Positions 9,151 through 17,860 of a DNA stretch of 64,000 bases are shown piece by piece. The position numbers were made by a program, and so were the translations under genes. A model generated the notes under the pieces. The model was not told where the DNA came from, ran no database searches, and saw only the letters and a list, made by a program, of their open reading frames with translations. How positions within the stretch are numbered: the first letter of the stretch is position 1; each line of letters begins with the position of its first letter. The stretch comes from Actomonas aquatica (GTDB lineage Bacteria > Verrucomicrobiota > Verrucomicrobiia > Opitutales > Opitutaceae): assembly GCF_019679435.2 (NCBI RefSeq), contig NZ_CP139781.1:434001-498000 (forward strand). The letters are read 5' to 3'.

Positions 9151-10574
9151 TATTATCCCATCCCCGACTTCACCGCGTCCGAGTAATCTTCGGTGTCGTG
9201 GCGGCGGCGTTCGCGCTGTCGTCTGCCGTCGACGCAGCCGAACCTTCGTTGGCCGATATGATGGAGGAGCGCCTCGCCTCGACGGTGGCGGTGCAGTTCA
9301 CCATCGAGCACGAGATGGATCGCACGGTGAACTACGCCTATGGGTTGGTGATCGACCGGGAAGGCACGATCATCCTCGAATCGGGCGCGATCAGCGAACG
9401 GGCCACGCCAGAGCAGTTGGTGGACTTTCGGGTGCACCGTCCGGATGCGCCGACAACGGTGTATTCAAAAGCGGAATACCTGGGGCAGGATGCGTTTACG
9501 TCCTGGCATTTTATTCGGGTAGAGCCCGAGGGCCGCTCGGGGTTGCGGCCGATCACCGATTTTCTGCCACCAGAAGGGCAGGTGATTCCGGAAGTGGCCG
9601 AGCAGGTCTGGGGCATCGGCCTGCGCAAGAAGGACGAAGATTACCGGCCTTACTTTTTGAGCGACCGCATCAGCATGATCACCGAGTTGCCGCAGATGAC
9701 GGCGATCGCGCTCGGTGATGTGGCGGGGCGATGCTTGCCGGTGTTTAACATGGCCGGTGAGTTTGTCGGCGTAGGCGTATCGGGTTTTGGCGAGAGCCGA
9801 GTAATTTACTCGCAGCGCCGGCGCGGGGAGATGTCGGTGATGGTGAATCCGGATGAAACCGGCGCGTTTCGACTGGCCTCTGAGGTGTTGCTGGCGGTGG
9901 ACCGCGTGCCGACCAATCCTTATGGGCGCCCGATGCCGTGGTTTGGCGTCGATGGCGTCGATCCGGTGGACCCGGAAGTGGCTGAGTTTCTCGGCTTGGA
10001 TGGCGGCACCGGTCTGGTGATTTCCGAAGTCTTGGCGGGCAGCCCGGCGGAGGACGCGGGGTTGCTGCCGCGCGACATCATTGTGGCGCTGGATGGCCTG
10101 CCGTTGCCGCGGCTCAAGCCGGACCAAGTGGTGGTGGTTTACCTGCAGCGTGATATTTTGCGGCGCCTGCCGGGGTCGCAGATGACGCTGAGTGTGCTGC
10201 GCAATCGTGAGGAGATCGATTTGCCGCTTACGCTGGGGGACGCGCCGAAGACGCCGAACGAGGCGGAGCGCCAGTATTACGAAGGGCTCGGGCTGACGGT
10301 GCGGGAAATCGTTTATTCCGATGCGGTGGACCGTCGCGCCGACCCGACGGATTTGCATGGCGTGATTGCGCACTTCGTGAAACCGAGCAGTCCGGTGGCG
10401 ACGGCGGGACTGCAGTTTGATGACTGGATTCAGGAAATCGACGGACGGCCCGTGACGACCTTTGCGGATGCGACCGAGATCATCGACGATGTGGCCGAAA
10501 GCGGCCGCCCGGAAGTCGTCATGTTGGTGAGCCGCAACGGCGAAACTGCGGTGCTGCGGGTGAAGCTCAACTGA
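9147..10574 (+). CDS. HtrA-like pseudoprotease with two PDZ domains
   Basis: 475 residues with a signal peptide (VIFGVVAAAFALSSAVDA). It has the same overall plan as the upstream HtrA-type protease: an N-terminal domain (about 35-250) that follows the protease fold, and PDZ domains at about 262-352 (VLAGSPAEDAGLLPRDIIVA) and 378-472 (SSPVATAGLQFDDWIQEIDG). At the place of GNSGGP it reads GDVAGR (190-195), and the segment after it (VFNMAGEFVGVGVSGFG) still lines up with the protease. The His-bearing segment aligns with IILESGAIS and lacks histidine. All three catalytic residues seem lost. It probably scaffolds or regulates its neighbour, to which it is coupled by an ATGA overlap. Confidence 0.85.
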   Translation: MILSHPRLHRVRVIFGVVAAAFALSSAVDAAEPSLADMMEERLASTVAVQFTIEHEMDRTVNYAYGLVIDREGTIILESGAISERATPEQLVDFRVHRPDAPTTVYSKAEYLGQDAFTSWHFIRVEPEGRSGLRPITDFLPPEGQVIPEVAEQVWGIGLRKKDEDYRPYFLSDRISMITELPQMTAIALGDVAGRCLPVFNMAGEFVGVGVSGFGESRVIYSQRRRGEMSVMVNPDETGAFRLASEVLLAVDRVPTNPYGRPMPWFGVDGVDPVDPEVAEFLGLDGGTGLVISEVLAGSPAEDAGLLPRDIIVALDGLPLPRLKPDQVVVVYLQRDILRRLPGSQMTLSVLRNREEIDLPLTLGDAPKTPNEAERQYYEGLGLTVREIVYSDAVDRRADPTDLHGVIAHFVKPSSPVATAGLQFDDWIQEIDGRPVTTFADATEIIDDVAESGRPEVVMLVSRNGETAVLRVKLN

Positions 10575-10626
10575 CGTGGATGTCCGGACTTGCTCCGGGG
10601 CGGTCGGGCGCGTGCAGTGAAGCATC

Positions 10627-11223
10627 ATGTTTACGGGCATCATTGAAGAGACCGGTATCATCCAATCGTTTGCCGCCAGCGACAAAGCGTGGCGTCTGGT
10701 GGTCGCGGCCCGCGTGGCTCTCGAAGACGTCGCGTTGGGCGACAGCATCGCGATAAACGGCTGCTGTCTCACGGTGGTGGATCACGACGAGAGCTCCCTG
10801 AGCTTTGACGTGCTGGCGGAGACCAAACGCCTCACCACCCTGGACGATCTGGGGGAGGGTGGGGTCGTGAACCTCGAGCGCGCGGTGCGTTTTAACGGCA
10901 AGATGGGCGGGCATTTTGTGAGCGGCCATGTCGATGGTCGCGGCACGATCGACGTCATCGAAGCTCGCGGAGCCGATACCTATTTACGGGTGCAGGCCCC
11001 AGCCGGAACCGGACGATATTTGATTCACAAAGGCAGCATCGCGATCGACGGCATCTCGCTGACGGTGGCCGAAGTGGAAGGCGATACCTTCGCCGTCTGG
11101 CTGATTCCGCACACCATGGCGCACACCAATCTGCACACCAAGACGGTGGGAGATCGGGTGAACCTCGAGTTTGATCAACTGGGCAAATACGTGGAGAAAC
11201 TTGTCGCTCCGACTTTGAGCTGA
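10627..11223 (+). CDS. ribE: Riboflavin synthase, alpha subunit
   Basis: Converts two 6,7-dimethyl-8-ribityllumazine molecules to riboflavin. The 198-residue protein begins [10 protein letters not shown], the family's N-terminal signature, and shows the expected internal duplication of the lumazine-binding barrel (about 1-95 and 96-190), each with a [13 protein letters not shown] / [12 protein letters not shown] segment. The second barrel also carries [10 protein letters not shown]. No other rib gene is adjacent and no FMN riboswitch was recognised in the 52-base gap upstream. The uracil-DNA glycosylase gene follows after 16 bases and may be cotranscribed. Confidence 0.95.
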   Translation: MFTGIIEETGIIQSFAASDKAWRLVVAARVALEDVALGDSIAINGCCLTVVDHDESSLSFDVLAETKRLTTLDDLGEGGVVNLERAVRFNGKMGGHFVSGHVDGRGTIDVIEARGADTYLRVQAPAGTGRYLIHKGSIAIDGISLTVAEVEGDTFAVWLIPHTMAHTNLHTKTVGDRVNLEFDQLGKYVEKLVAPTLS

Positions 11224-11239
11224 CACCGTCCGCCTCGCT

Positions 11240-12166
11240 ATGCGCGCCACCCTCCACGCCCTGACTGAAGAACTTCGCCGCCTGAAGACGGCGGGGGTGT
11301 CGACGGTTTCGGTGTCCGAGGAATCCTTGGCAACGCTACGCAAGATCGTGGCCGATCGCGCCGCGGCGGTCGCGCCAGCCCAGGCCCCGGCTCCTGCGGC
11401 GACGTCCGCTGGCGAGCCGGCGGCGCCTTCCTGGACGCCGTCCAGCACGCCACGCGCCGCCTCGAAACCGGCCAAACCCGCGGCCGCCACCTTGCCGCCG
11501 CCACCGGCGGTGAATCTGCCCGACGGTGACAAACAGACGCGTTGGGATGCGTTGTTGGCCGCAGTGAAGGATGATTCGGTGTGCGCCAAACAGCTGCGTC
11601 CCGGCAAACAGGTCGTGCTCGGCGTCGGCAGCCTGGACGCCAGGATTTTCTTTTGTGGTGAGGCCCCGGGCGCGGAGGAGGAGTTGCAAGGGGAGCCCTT
11701 CGTGGGCCCGGCGGGCCAGTTGCTCACCAAAATGATCGCGGGAATGGGGCTGAAGCGGGAGGACGTTTATATCGGCAACATCATGAACTGGCGCCCGCAG
11801 TTGCCGACGATTGACGGGGTCGAGCAGGTCGGCAATCGGCCGCCGACGCCGGAGGAAATGGCGTATTGTCTGCCGTATCTGCGCGCTCAGTTGGAGATCG
11901 TGAATCCCGACGTGGTGGTGGCCCTCGGCTCGACGGCGGCGAAAGGTCTGTTGGGGCCGGAGAGTTTCACGACGCTCGGTGAGATCCGCGGCAAGTGGCA
12001 GACCTTTGCGGGCAAACCGGTCATGGTGACCTACCACCCGAGCTACATTCTGCGCAATCAGTCCAACCGCTCCAAGCGCATGATCTGGGAGGATTTGTTG
12101 CAAGTGATGGAGAAAACCGAGCTGCCGATAAGCGACAAGCAGCGCGGGTATTTCCAAAGCCGCTAA
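11240..12166 (+). CDS. Uracil-DNA glycosylase, family-4-like, with altered Fe-S ligands
   Basis: DNA repair enzyme that removes uracil. The 308-residue protein has a poorly conserved Ala/Pro-rich N-terminal part (about 1-105) and then the family-4 core: motif 1 GEAPGAEEELQGEPFVGPAG and the C-terminal motif TYHPSYILRN. Family 4 enzymes normally bind a 4Fe-4S cluster with four cysteines. Here the first pair is reduced to one cysteine (DDSVCAKQ), the third position (usually KCRPP) reads NWRPQ, and one cysteine remains in EMAYCLPYL. So at most two of four ligands are kept and the cluster is probably absent. The N-terminal extension resembles that of phage-polymerase-type family members found in many bacteria. 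Confidence 0.88.
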   Translation: MRATLHALTEELRRLKTAGVSTVSVSEESLATLRKIVADRAAAVAPAQAPAPAATSAGEPAAPSWTPSSTPRAASKPAKPAAATLPPPPAVNLPDGDKQTRWDALLAAVKDDSVCAKQLRPGKQVVLGVGSLDARIFFCGEAPGAEEELQGEPFVGPAGQLLTKMIAGMGLKREDVYIGNIMNWRPQLPTIDGVEQVGNRPPTPEEMAYCLPYLRAQLEIVNPDVVVALGSTAAKGLLGPESFTTLGEIRGKWQTFAGKPVMVTYHPSYILRNQSNRSKRMIWEDLLQVMEKTELPISDKQRGYFQSR

Positions 12167-12229
12167 GCCAAATCGCGAACAAAAGGCGGCTCGACGCCGG
12201 GCGGTCCGACTGGTGCGCTGGCCAGTCTC

Positions 12230-13582
12230 ATGAGTTTTAAGCCAGACTTTGCGTGGGGCGCGGCGACGTCCGCTTACCAAATCGAGGGTGCTGCAGCGAT
12301 CGACGGTCGGGGACCGTCCGTGTGGGACCGCTTCTGCCGGCAACCCGGCAAGGTGTTTGAAGGCCACACCGGCGACGTCGCCTGTGACCATTACCATCGT
12401 TGGCCCGAGGACGTCGCGCTGATGCGCGAGATCGGCCTCAAAGCCTACCGCTTTTCGCTGTCGTGGTCCCGCATTCTGCCGGAAGGCACGGGCAAAGTGA
12501 ACGAGCAAGGGCTCGCGTTCTATGACCGCTTGGTGGACGCGCTCCTGGAGGGCGGGATCGATCCGTGGCTGACCTTCTTCCACTGGGACTACCCGCTCTT
12601 TTTGCAGCGTCGGGGTGGCTGGCTGAATGCCGATAGCTCGAAGTGGTTTGCTGAATACTCCGCCGTGGTGGTCGACCGTCTCTCGGACCGCGTGACCAAC
12701 TGGATGACACTCAACGAGCCGCAGTGCTTCATCGGTCTCGGCCACGGCACCGGCATGCATGCGCCCGGCGATCAGATGGATCTGCCGCATGTGCTCGTCG
12801 CGGTGCACAACGCGTTGCTGGCGCATGGTCGCACGGTTCAGGTGCTGCGGGCGCAGGCGAAGAAGACTCCGCATGTCGGCTGGGCGCCGACCGGTGACGT
12901 GGCGGTGCCGCTGACCGATGATCCCGCCGACATCGCGGCGGCGCGCGAAGCCTATTGGTCGATCCAACCCGGCAGCCTGTGGAACCAACGCTGGTGGGCG
13001 GATCCGGTGCTCACCGGCAAGTATCCGGAAATTGGATGCGAAGCTTACGGCGACGCGTTGCCGGTGACGACGGACGAGGAGATGAAGATCATTTCCAGCC
13101 CGATCGATTTCTACGGCATGAACATCTACAACGGCTACTTCGTGCGCGCGGGCGCCGACGGCAAGCCGGAGCATGTCATGCGGCAGCCGGGCGTGCCGAC
13201 CAGTCACTTCCAATGGCGCGTGACGCCGGAAGCGCTCTACTGGGGTCCGCGGTGGGTGCATGAGCGTTACGCCAAGCCGATCGCGATCACGGAAAACGGC
13301 ATGGCCAGCCACGATTGGGTGGCGCTCGACGGCGCGGTGCACGATCCGCAGCGCATCGACTATGTGAACCGTTACCTGCGGCAGCTTAAGCGTGCCGCGG
13401 AGTCGGGCGTCGATGTGGAAGGTTACTTCCACTGGACGCTGATGGATAACTTCGAGTGGGCGGAAGGTTACCGCTACCGCTTCGGCCTCATCCACGTAGA
13501 TTTCGAAACGCAGAAGCGCACGCTCAAGGACTCCGCCCGCTGGTATAGCGAGGTGATCAAGCACAACGCCGAGAACCTGTAA
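12230..13582 (+). CDS. GH1 beta-glucosidase
   Basis: Retaining glycoside hydrolase family 1 enzyme that cleaves terminal beta-linked glucose or galactose from disaccharides such as cellobiose. The 450-residue length is typical. The acid/base glutamate is in TLNEP (Glu163) and the nucleophile in ITENG (Glu355). The N-terminal FAWGAATSAYQIEG and the C-terminal GYFHWTLMDNFEWAEGY motifs are present. No signal peptide is seen, so it should act in the cytoplasm on imported sugars. The MFS transporter 91 bases downstream may supply the substrate. Confidence 0.95.
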   Translation: MSFKPDFAWGAATSAYQIEGAAAIDGRGPSVWDRFCRQPGKVFEGHTGDVACDHYHRWPEDVALMREIGLKAYRFSLSWSRILPEGTGKVNEQGLAFYDRLVDALLEGGIDPWLTFFHWDYPLFLQRRGGWLNADSSKWFAEYSAVVVDRLSDRVTNWMTLNEPQCFIGLGHGTGMHAPGDQMDLPHVLVAVHNALLAHGRTVQVLRAQAKKTPHVGWAPTGDVAVPLTDDPADIAAAREAYWSIQPGSLWNQRWWADPVLTGKYPEIGCEAYGDALPVTTDEEMKIISSPIDFYGMNIYNGYFVRAGADGKPEHVMRQPGVPTSHFQWRVTPEALYWGPRWVHERYAKPIAITENGMASHDWVALDGAVHDPQRIDYVNRYLRQLKRAAESGVDVEGYFHWTLMDNFEWAEGYRYRFGLIHVDFETQKRTLKDSARWYSEVIKHNAENL

Positions 13583-13583
13583 A

Positions 13584-13644
13584 ACCGGCGAAACCCGTCC
13601 CGCGGTGCTTTCTGCGGGACGTGCAAGCGCGGGCTTGCGCCGGT
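13584..13644 (+). other. Structured spacer between the beta-glucosidase and transporter genes
   Basis: An outer stem ACCGGCG (13584-13590) / CGCCGGT (13638-13644) encloses an inner hairpin GTCCCGC (13597-13603) / GCGGGAC (13614-13620) and a small GCAAGC-type stem. There is no T-run, so it may be a partial terminator or an mRNA processing element. Confidence 0.35.
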
Positions 13645-13673
13645 GATGGGCGCGGTCGTTAGTCAGCCTAACG

Positions 13674-14921
13674 ATGCACGCCTATTTTACCGAGACCTTC
13701 CGCGACATTCGCTCGTTGCCGCGAGCGGTCTGGGTGCTCACGGCTGGGCAGTTCATCAATCGCTTCGGCTGTTTTGTTTATCCGTTTCTGGCGCTGCATC
13801 TGACGCAGCGCGGTTTCGCGGGCGGTGAGGTGGCTTTTGTGCTGGCGGCGATGGCGGCGGGTAATCTGGCCGCGCCGTTTTTGAGCGGCTACTTGTCCGA
13901 CGGGGTGGGGCGGCGCAATACGATCGTCGTGTCGTTGGTGGGCGGCGCGCTCACGATCCTGGCGTTGTATTATGTGCATTCGCTGACGCAGACCGCCTTG
14001 ATGGCGTGTCTGCACGGCCTGCTGGCGAACACCTTCGGACCCGCCTCGCACGCGCTGATGAGTGACGTGGTGCCGGACGAAAAGCGGGTCACGGCCTATG
14101 CGGTGTTTCGCTTGGCGCTGAACGCGGGCTACGCGGCGGGGCCGGCGGTGGCGGGACTGCTCTACACGCGGGCGCCGGAACTGGTGTTTTGGGGCGATGC
14201 GGCGACGACCTTGCTGTTTGCGTTGTTGGCCATCGCGTTTCTGCCGCACGGCCTGCGCACGATTGCGGGGCGTATCTCGTCGCCGACCCTTGCGTGGCAA
14301 AGCTGGGTCGATGCGGCCAAGGACATCGCGGGGAATCGACCGGCGTTGCAGCTCGTTGCGGGCAAGTTATTCATGTCGCTGTCGTTCATTCAGATTTTCC
14401 ATGTGCTCGTGCTGCATGCGACCGGGCGGGGATTATCGGAGGTGGAATACGGCATCGTGATGGGCTCGAACGGAGCGATCATCATGTTCATGGAGCTGCC
14501 GTTGGTGCAGTGGATCAAACGCTACGCGCCCAAGCCGGTTTTGGCGGTGGGGTTCGCGTTGGTGGGCTTGGGCTGCGCGTCCTTTGCGTGGGCGGAAACA
14601 ATGACGGGGTTCTTGTGGGCGATGGGCCTGTTTACGCTCGGCGAGATGATCGCCTTGCCGGTCAGCGCCGCGCTGGGAGCGCGTTTGGCGCCGGAGAAAT
14701 TCCGCGGGCGCTATTTCGGGATCTACGGCATGGCTTGGGGCTTCGCCGGGCTGGCGGGCAGCTCCGGGGTGTGGATGTTTCAAAAAGTCGGTCCGGTCTG
14801 GTGGCTGGTGGGCGGTAGCTTCGGGTTGCTGGCGGCGGCCTGCATGATGTGGCGACCGCGGCCACCCGCCGCGCCGGTCGCGGAGGTGGCCGAACCCGAA
14901 GTAAGCGGTGGCACGGGTTGA
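13674..14921 (+). CDS. MFS transporter
   Basis: Inner-membrane major facilitator with about 12 hydrophobic segments in 415 residues. The cytoplasmic loop 2-3 signature is visible as GYLSDGVGRRNTI (about 64-76), matching the G-X-L-[SA]-D-x-x-G-R-[RK] pattern. The substrate cannot be read from sequence. Position just after a GH1 beta-glucosidase suggests a sugar or glycoside, but multidrug-type (YdeA/MdtH-like) transporters share this pattern. The tail after the last helix is Pro/Ala/Glu-rich. Confidence 0.85.
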   Translation: MHAYFTETFRDIRSLPRAVWVLTAGQFINRFGCFVYPFLALHLTQRGFAGGEVAFVLAAMAAGNLAAPFLSGYLSDGVGRRNTIVVSLVGGALTILALYYVHSLTQTALMACLHGLLANTFGPASHALMSDVVPDEKRVTAYAVFRLALNAGYAAGPAVAGLLYTRAPELVFWGDAATTLLFALLAIAFLPHGLRTIAGRISSPTLAWQSWVDAAKDIAGNRPALQLVAGKLFMSLSFIQIFHVLVLHATGRGLSEVEYGIVMGSNGAIIMFMELPLVQWIKRYAPKPVLAVGFALVGLGCASFAWAETMTGFLWAMGLFTLGEMIALPVSAALGARLAPEKFRGRYFGIYGMAWGFAGLAGSSGVWMFQKVGPVWWLVGGSFGLLAAACMMWRPRPPAAPVAEVAEPEVSGGTG

Positions 14922-14952
14922 CCCGGCCCGCTGCGGCGCGGACCGTTGGGGC

Positions 14953-15822
14953 ATGACCAAACACGCATTCTCCGGCACACGCGAATCCACGGCCGCAGGG
15001 CTGCAAGAAGGGGTCACCCTCAACACCGGCGCGTCCATGCCGTGGCTCGGGCTGGGAGTCTTCAAAATGGGGAGCGACGCCGAGACGGCCGACGCCGTGC
15101 GCCAGGCGGTGAAGCTCGGTTATCGCAGCATCGATACGGCGGCGCTCTACGGCAACGAACGCGGGGTGGGCGAAGGCGTGCGCAGCTGTGGCGTGGCGCG
15201 GGACGCGTTGTTCGTTACTACAAAACTGTGGAACAGCGACATGCGGGAGGATCGGCAGCGCGAGGCGTTTGAGCGGAGCATGGAGCTGCTCGGTTTGGAC
15301 TACGTGGACCTCTACCTCCTGCACTGGCCGATCGACGGCAAAAAGGCCGCATCCTGGAAGGTGCTTGAGGAGATCGCCGCAAGTGGTCGCGCCAAAGCGA
15401 TCGGCGTGAGCAACTACATGGTGCCGCACCTGGAGCGCTTGCGCGAAGTGAGTGGCGTCGTGCCAGCGGTGAATCAAATCGAATACCATCCTTACCTGCA
15501 GAGTCCGGAACTGCTGGCGTATTGCCGGGAGAAGGGGATTCAGGTGCAGGCGTGGAGTCCGCTCATGCACGGCGGAGCGTTGCTGACCGATCCAGTGCTG
15601 GCGGAAATCGCGGCGCGCCGAGGCAAGACCATCGCGCAGGTGGTCCTGCGGTGGGATCTGCAGACGGGTGTGGTGACGATCCCCAAAACGGCGAAGGCGG
15701 CGCGCCTGCAGGAGAACGCCGACATCTTCGATTTCGAATTGGACGCGACGGAGATGGCTGCGATCGCCGCGATGAATCGCGATGAGCGCAGCGGGGCGGA
15801 CCCGATGAATTTCTCGTTCTGA
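14953..15822 (+). CDS. Aldo/keto reductase
   Basis: NADPH-dependent oxidoreductase of the AKR superfamily (AKR5-like, similar to 2,5-diketo-gluconate reductases). The start at 14953 avoids overlap with the transporter gene and gives 289 residues, the usual length. The catalytic tetrad is readable: Asp61 and Tyr66 in SIDTAALYGNE, Lys91 in TTKLWNSDMRE, His124 in LLHWP. The cofactor-binding segment (VVTIPKTAKAARLQEN) lies near the C-terminus. It probably reduces a sugar-derived carbonyl in keeping with the sugar genes upstream, though the substrate is not determinable. Confidence 0.92.
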   Translation: MTKHAFSGTRESTAAGLQEGVTLNTGASMPWLGLGVFKMGSDAETADAVRQAVKLGYRSIDTAALYGNERGVGEGVRSCGVARDALFVTTKLWNSDMREDRQREAFERSMELLGLDYVDLYLLHWPIDGKKAASWKVLEEIAASGRAKAIGVSNYMVPHLERLREVSGVVPAVNQIEYHPYLQSPELLAYCREKGIQVQAWSPLMHGGALLTDPVLAEIAARRGKTIAQVVLRWDLQTGVVTIPKTAKAARLQENADIFDFELDATEMAAIAAMNRDERSGADPMNFSF

Positions 15823-15855
15823 GGGGGGGGGGCGGGCGCGCGGGTGCGTGGGCCG

Positions 15856-16320
15856 TCAGGCGGTGATGAACTCCAACACCTCCGGTTTCACCAATTCCTC
15901 AAAGTCGGCGTAGCGCATCTGAATGACTTCGGTGTGCGTGCCGGCGTTGAACGCGATCTCTTCCTCTTCGGCCAAGGGACCGGCTACATATACCGGCAGG
16001 TTGTAGAGGTTGCCGAAGGGCGGCATGGCGCCGAGTTCGCAATCGGGGAAAGTCGCGCGAAACTCGGACTCGGTGGCGAGATGCACATCGAGGGTGCCGA
16101 GCATGTCGCGCAGCTCCGGCAAGTGGATGCGTTGATGGGCGGGGAGGACGACCATGGCCATGTTGCCATTGGCAAACACGATGACGGTCTTGGCGAAGTC
16201 GCGGCCGGAGATGTGTGAACGGGCGGCGATCTCTTGGGCGGTGTAAGCACGCGAGTGCTTGAGGGTGATGTAGCGGACGTCTCGGGAATCGAGGAAGTCC
16301 TGCACTTTTTGAGCGGGCAT
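15856..16320 (-). CDS. YbaK/EbsC-type aminoacyl-tRNA deacylase
   Basis: Small trans-editing domain protein of the YbaK/ProX superfamily, which hydrolyses mischarged aminoacyl-tRNAs. The 154 residues carry the family pattern: AAR near the N-terminus, a conserved lysine in GRDFAKTVIVFANG (about 39-52), a central FPDCELGAMPPFGNLYNLPV segment, and a GTHTEVIQMRYADFEEL tail. The exact substrate class (Cys-tRNA-Pro, Ala-tRNA-Pro or other) is not clear. It stands alone, convergent with the aldo/keto reductase gene. Confidence 0.85.
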   Translation of the reverse strand: MPAQKVQDFLDSRDVRYITLKHSRAYTAQEIAARSHISGRDFAKTVIVFANGNMAMVVLPAHQRIHLPELRDMLGTLDVHLATESEFRATFPDCELGAMPPFGNLYNLPVYVAGPLAEEEEIAFNAGTHTEVIQMRYADFEELVKPEVLEFITA

Positions 16321-16539
16321 GGCGGGCTCCTTTCTCGCCTGCGTGCGGGTTTTGGGGGAGGGGCGGGGAGGAGGCTGGCGGCGCCACCGACGCAGGCTGG
16401 GGCGGCTGCGTCGTCAGCCGATGGCAGAAGGGTAGGCGGATTGGGGGGGCGTGCAACTCCCATCGGCCGCGTGACGTTTTCCACCGGAAATCGACCCGGC
16501 GGACTCGCATTGGCGTCCGGTTGCGCCTACTGCCTGCGC

Positions 16540-17232
16540 ATGACGTCCACTCAGAATGGTTCTGTGCGCCTGTTTCGGTTCGCGGGTATTGATGTATGGC
16601 TGCACTGGTCCTGGCTGCTGGCTGCCTTGTTCCTCTTCCAGCTGCGCAGCCGCGCCTATGATTCGCCGGTGTGGGTGGGCATCGAGATCGTGGCGCTGTT
16701 TGGCATCGTGCTGCTGCACGAGTTTGGCCACGCGCTGGCCTGTCGGCAGACGGGGGGGCAGGCTAACAACATCGTGCTCTGGCCGCTGGGCGGGATCGCG
16801 TTTGTGAGTCCACCCCATCGCGCTGGAGCCCAGCTGTGGAGCATCGCGGCTGGGCCGTTGGTGAACGTGGCTTTAATCCCGATCATCTACTACGCCGGAC
16901 GCCTACTCATCATGACCGATACCTTTACGGGCAGCGGCTACGGTGAGTTTTGGCGGTGGATGGCGTTCATGAAGGAGCTGAATATCAACTTGTTGATCTT
17001 CAACCTGCTGCCGATTTACCCGTTGGATGGCGGGCAGATTCTGCGGTGCTTGCTCTGGTTCGGTGTAGGGGACCGCAAGAGCCTGCTGTGGGCATCGGCG
17101 CTAGGCATCGTGGGAGCGATCGGGCTTGGGGCCTACGCGCTGATGATCGGACAGCTCTGGCTGGCGCTGATCACCGGCTTTCTTGGCATGAACAGCTGGC
17201 GCACATTTCACGCGGTGCGTCAGGCGACTTGA
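16540..17232 (+). CDS. Site-2-protease-like M50 membrane metallopeptidase
   Basis: Multi-pass membrane zinc protease of 230 residues. The start at 16540 (MTSTQNGSV) is preferred because the longer frame upstream is antisense to the YbaK gene and lacks conserved features. The zinc motif HEFGH (60-64) lies in the second hydrophobic segment, and the third ligand is in NLLPIYPLDGGQ (155-166). It has no PDZ or CBS domain, unlike RseP or SpoIVFB with CBS, so it is a minimal member of the family. The target is unknown. Confidence 0.9.
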   Translation: MTSTQNGSVRLFRFAGIDVWLHWSWLLAALFLFQLRSRAYDSPVWVGIEIVALFGIVLLHEFGHALACRQTGGQANNIVLWPLGGIAFVSPPHRAGAQLWSIAAGPLVNVALIPIIYYAGRLLIMTDTFTGSGYGEFWRWMAFMKELNINLLIFNLLPIYPLDGGQILRCLLWFGVGDRKSLLWASALGIVGAIGLGAYALMIGQLWLALITGFLGMNSWRTFHAVRQAT

Positions 17233-17254
17233 GGGGACGCCAGGAGGAGGGGAA

Positions 17255-17605
17255 TCAGAGCGCTTCGAGCGCGGTCTTAGCTTCGAGGAAGGCCGCGTTG
17301 AGCTCCTCGATGCGCGGGGCGAGACCGTTGAGGTGCTCACGAGAATCGGCTTCAAGGTCCTTGGCCATGGCTCCGAGGCGCTGGGCGCCGACATTGGAGG
17401 AGCTTCCCTTTATGCTGTGGGCGGCGCGCGTGAACGTGGTCTGATCACCAGCGGCCAGCGACGTGCGCAGTTCGGTCAACCGCACCGGGGTGTCGGTCAC
17501 AAAAATCTCGATGACCTCTTTGAGAAACGAATCGTCGCCCTCCTCGTCACCGAGCATGCGCAGGTTTTCGATAGCTTCTTGGTCAATGATAGGGAGGTCA
17601 GGCAT
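17255..17605 (-). CDS. Stand-alone HPt phosphotransfer protein
   Basis: 116-residue histidine phosphotransfer domain, a four-helix protein that relays phosphate between response-regulator receivers. The phospho-accepting histidine is His63 in RAAHSIKGSSSNVGA. No kinase or regulator is adjacent, so its partner is elsewhere; a single-domain receiver protein occurs in the window at 51261-51638. It ends 22 bases from the end of the convergent metalloprotease gene. Confidence 0.88.
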   Translation of the reverse strand: MPDLPIIDQEAIENLRMLGDEEGDDSFLKEVIEIFVTDTPVRLTELRTSLAAGDQTTFTRAAHSIKGSSSNVGAQRLGAMAKDLEADSREHLNGLAPRIEELNAAFLEAKTALEAL

Positions 17606-17773
17606 GATCGCGGGGGTAGGTCAGAGTCAGACTATTGCAAAATGACGGGAGACTTCGTGGAGGGGCGAGGATTTTTAACCTAAGAGAATGGTGGGGAATC
17701 TACTTAGGGGTCGAGTGGCAGAACCCGACGAGCAGGCATGCTTTCCCGGGGTATTATCCTAATGCAGGAGGCT

Positions 17774-17816
17774 GTTTAACGACATATCATCGAATTTCGA
17801 TGCGATGATATTAAAC
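17774..17816 (+). promoter_or_regulatory. Nested palindrome in the metK leader
   Basis: An inner perfect 9-base inverted repeat ATATCATCG (17784-17792) / CGATGATAT (17803-17811) is framed by a second pair GTTTAA (17774-17779) / TTAAAC (17811-17816). The structure ends 44 bases before the metK ATG. A TATTAT box at 17752-17757 could be a -10 element, which would put the palindrome just downstream of the transcript start. It could be an operator for a SAM/SAH-responsive repressor or a small RNA element. It does not match a SAM or SAH riboswitch that I can recognise. Confidence 0.5.
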
Positions 17817-17860
17817 TTGCGACGGGTTTGTGTCGTAGGTTGCGTCTTCCGCGTATCCCT

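Noticed and set aside
11336-13564. 742-residue minus-strand frame across the glycosylase and beta-glucosidase genes
   Set aside because: Antisense to two clear genes, Arg/His-rich, no motif.
17774-17860. Known SAM or SAH riboswitch upstream of metK
   Set aside because: The sequence does not show the conserved cores of the SAM or SAH classes I know. Only the nested palindrome is supported.
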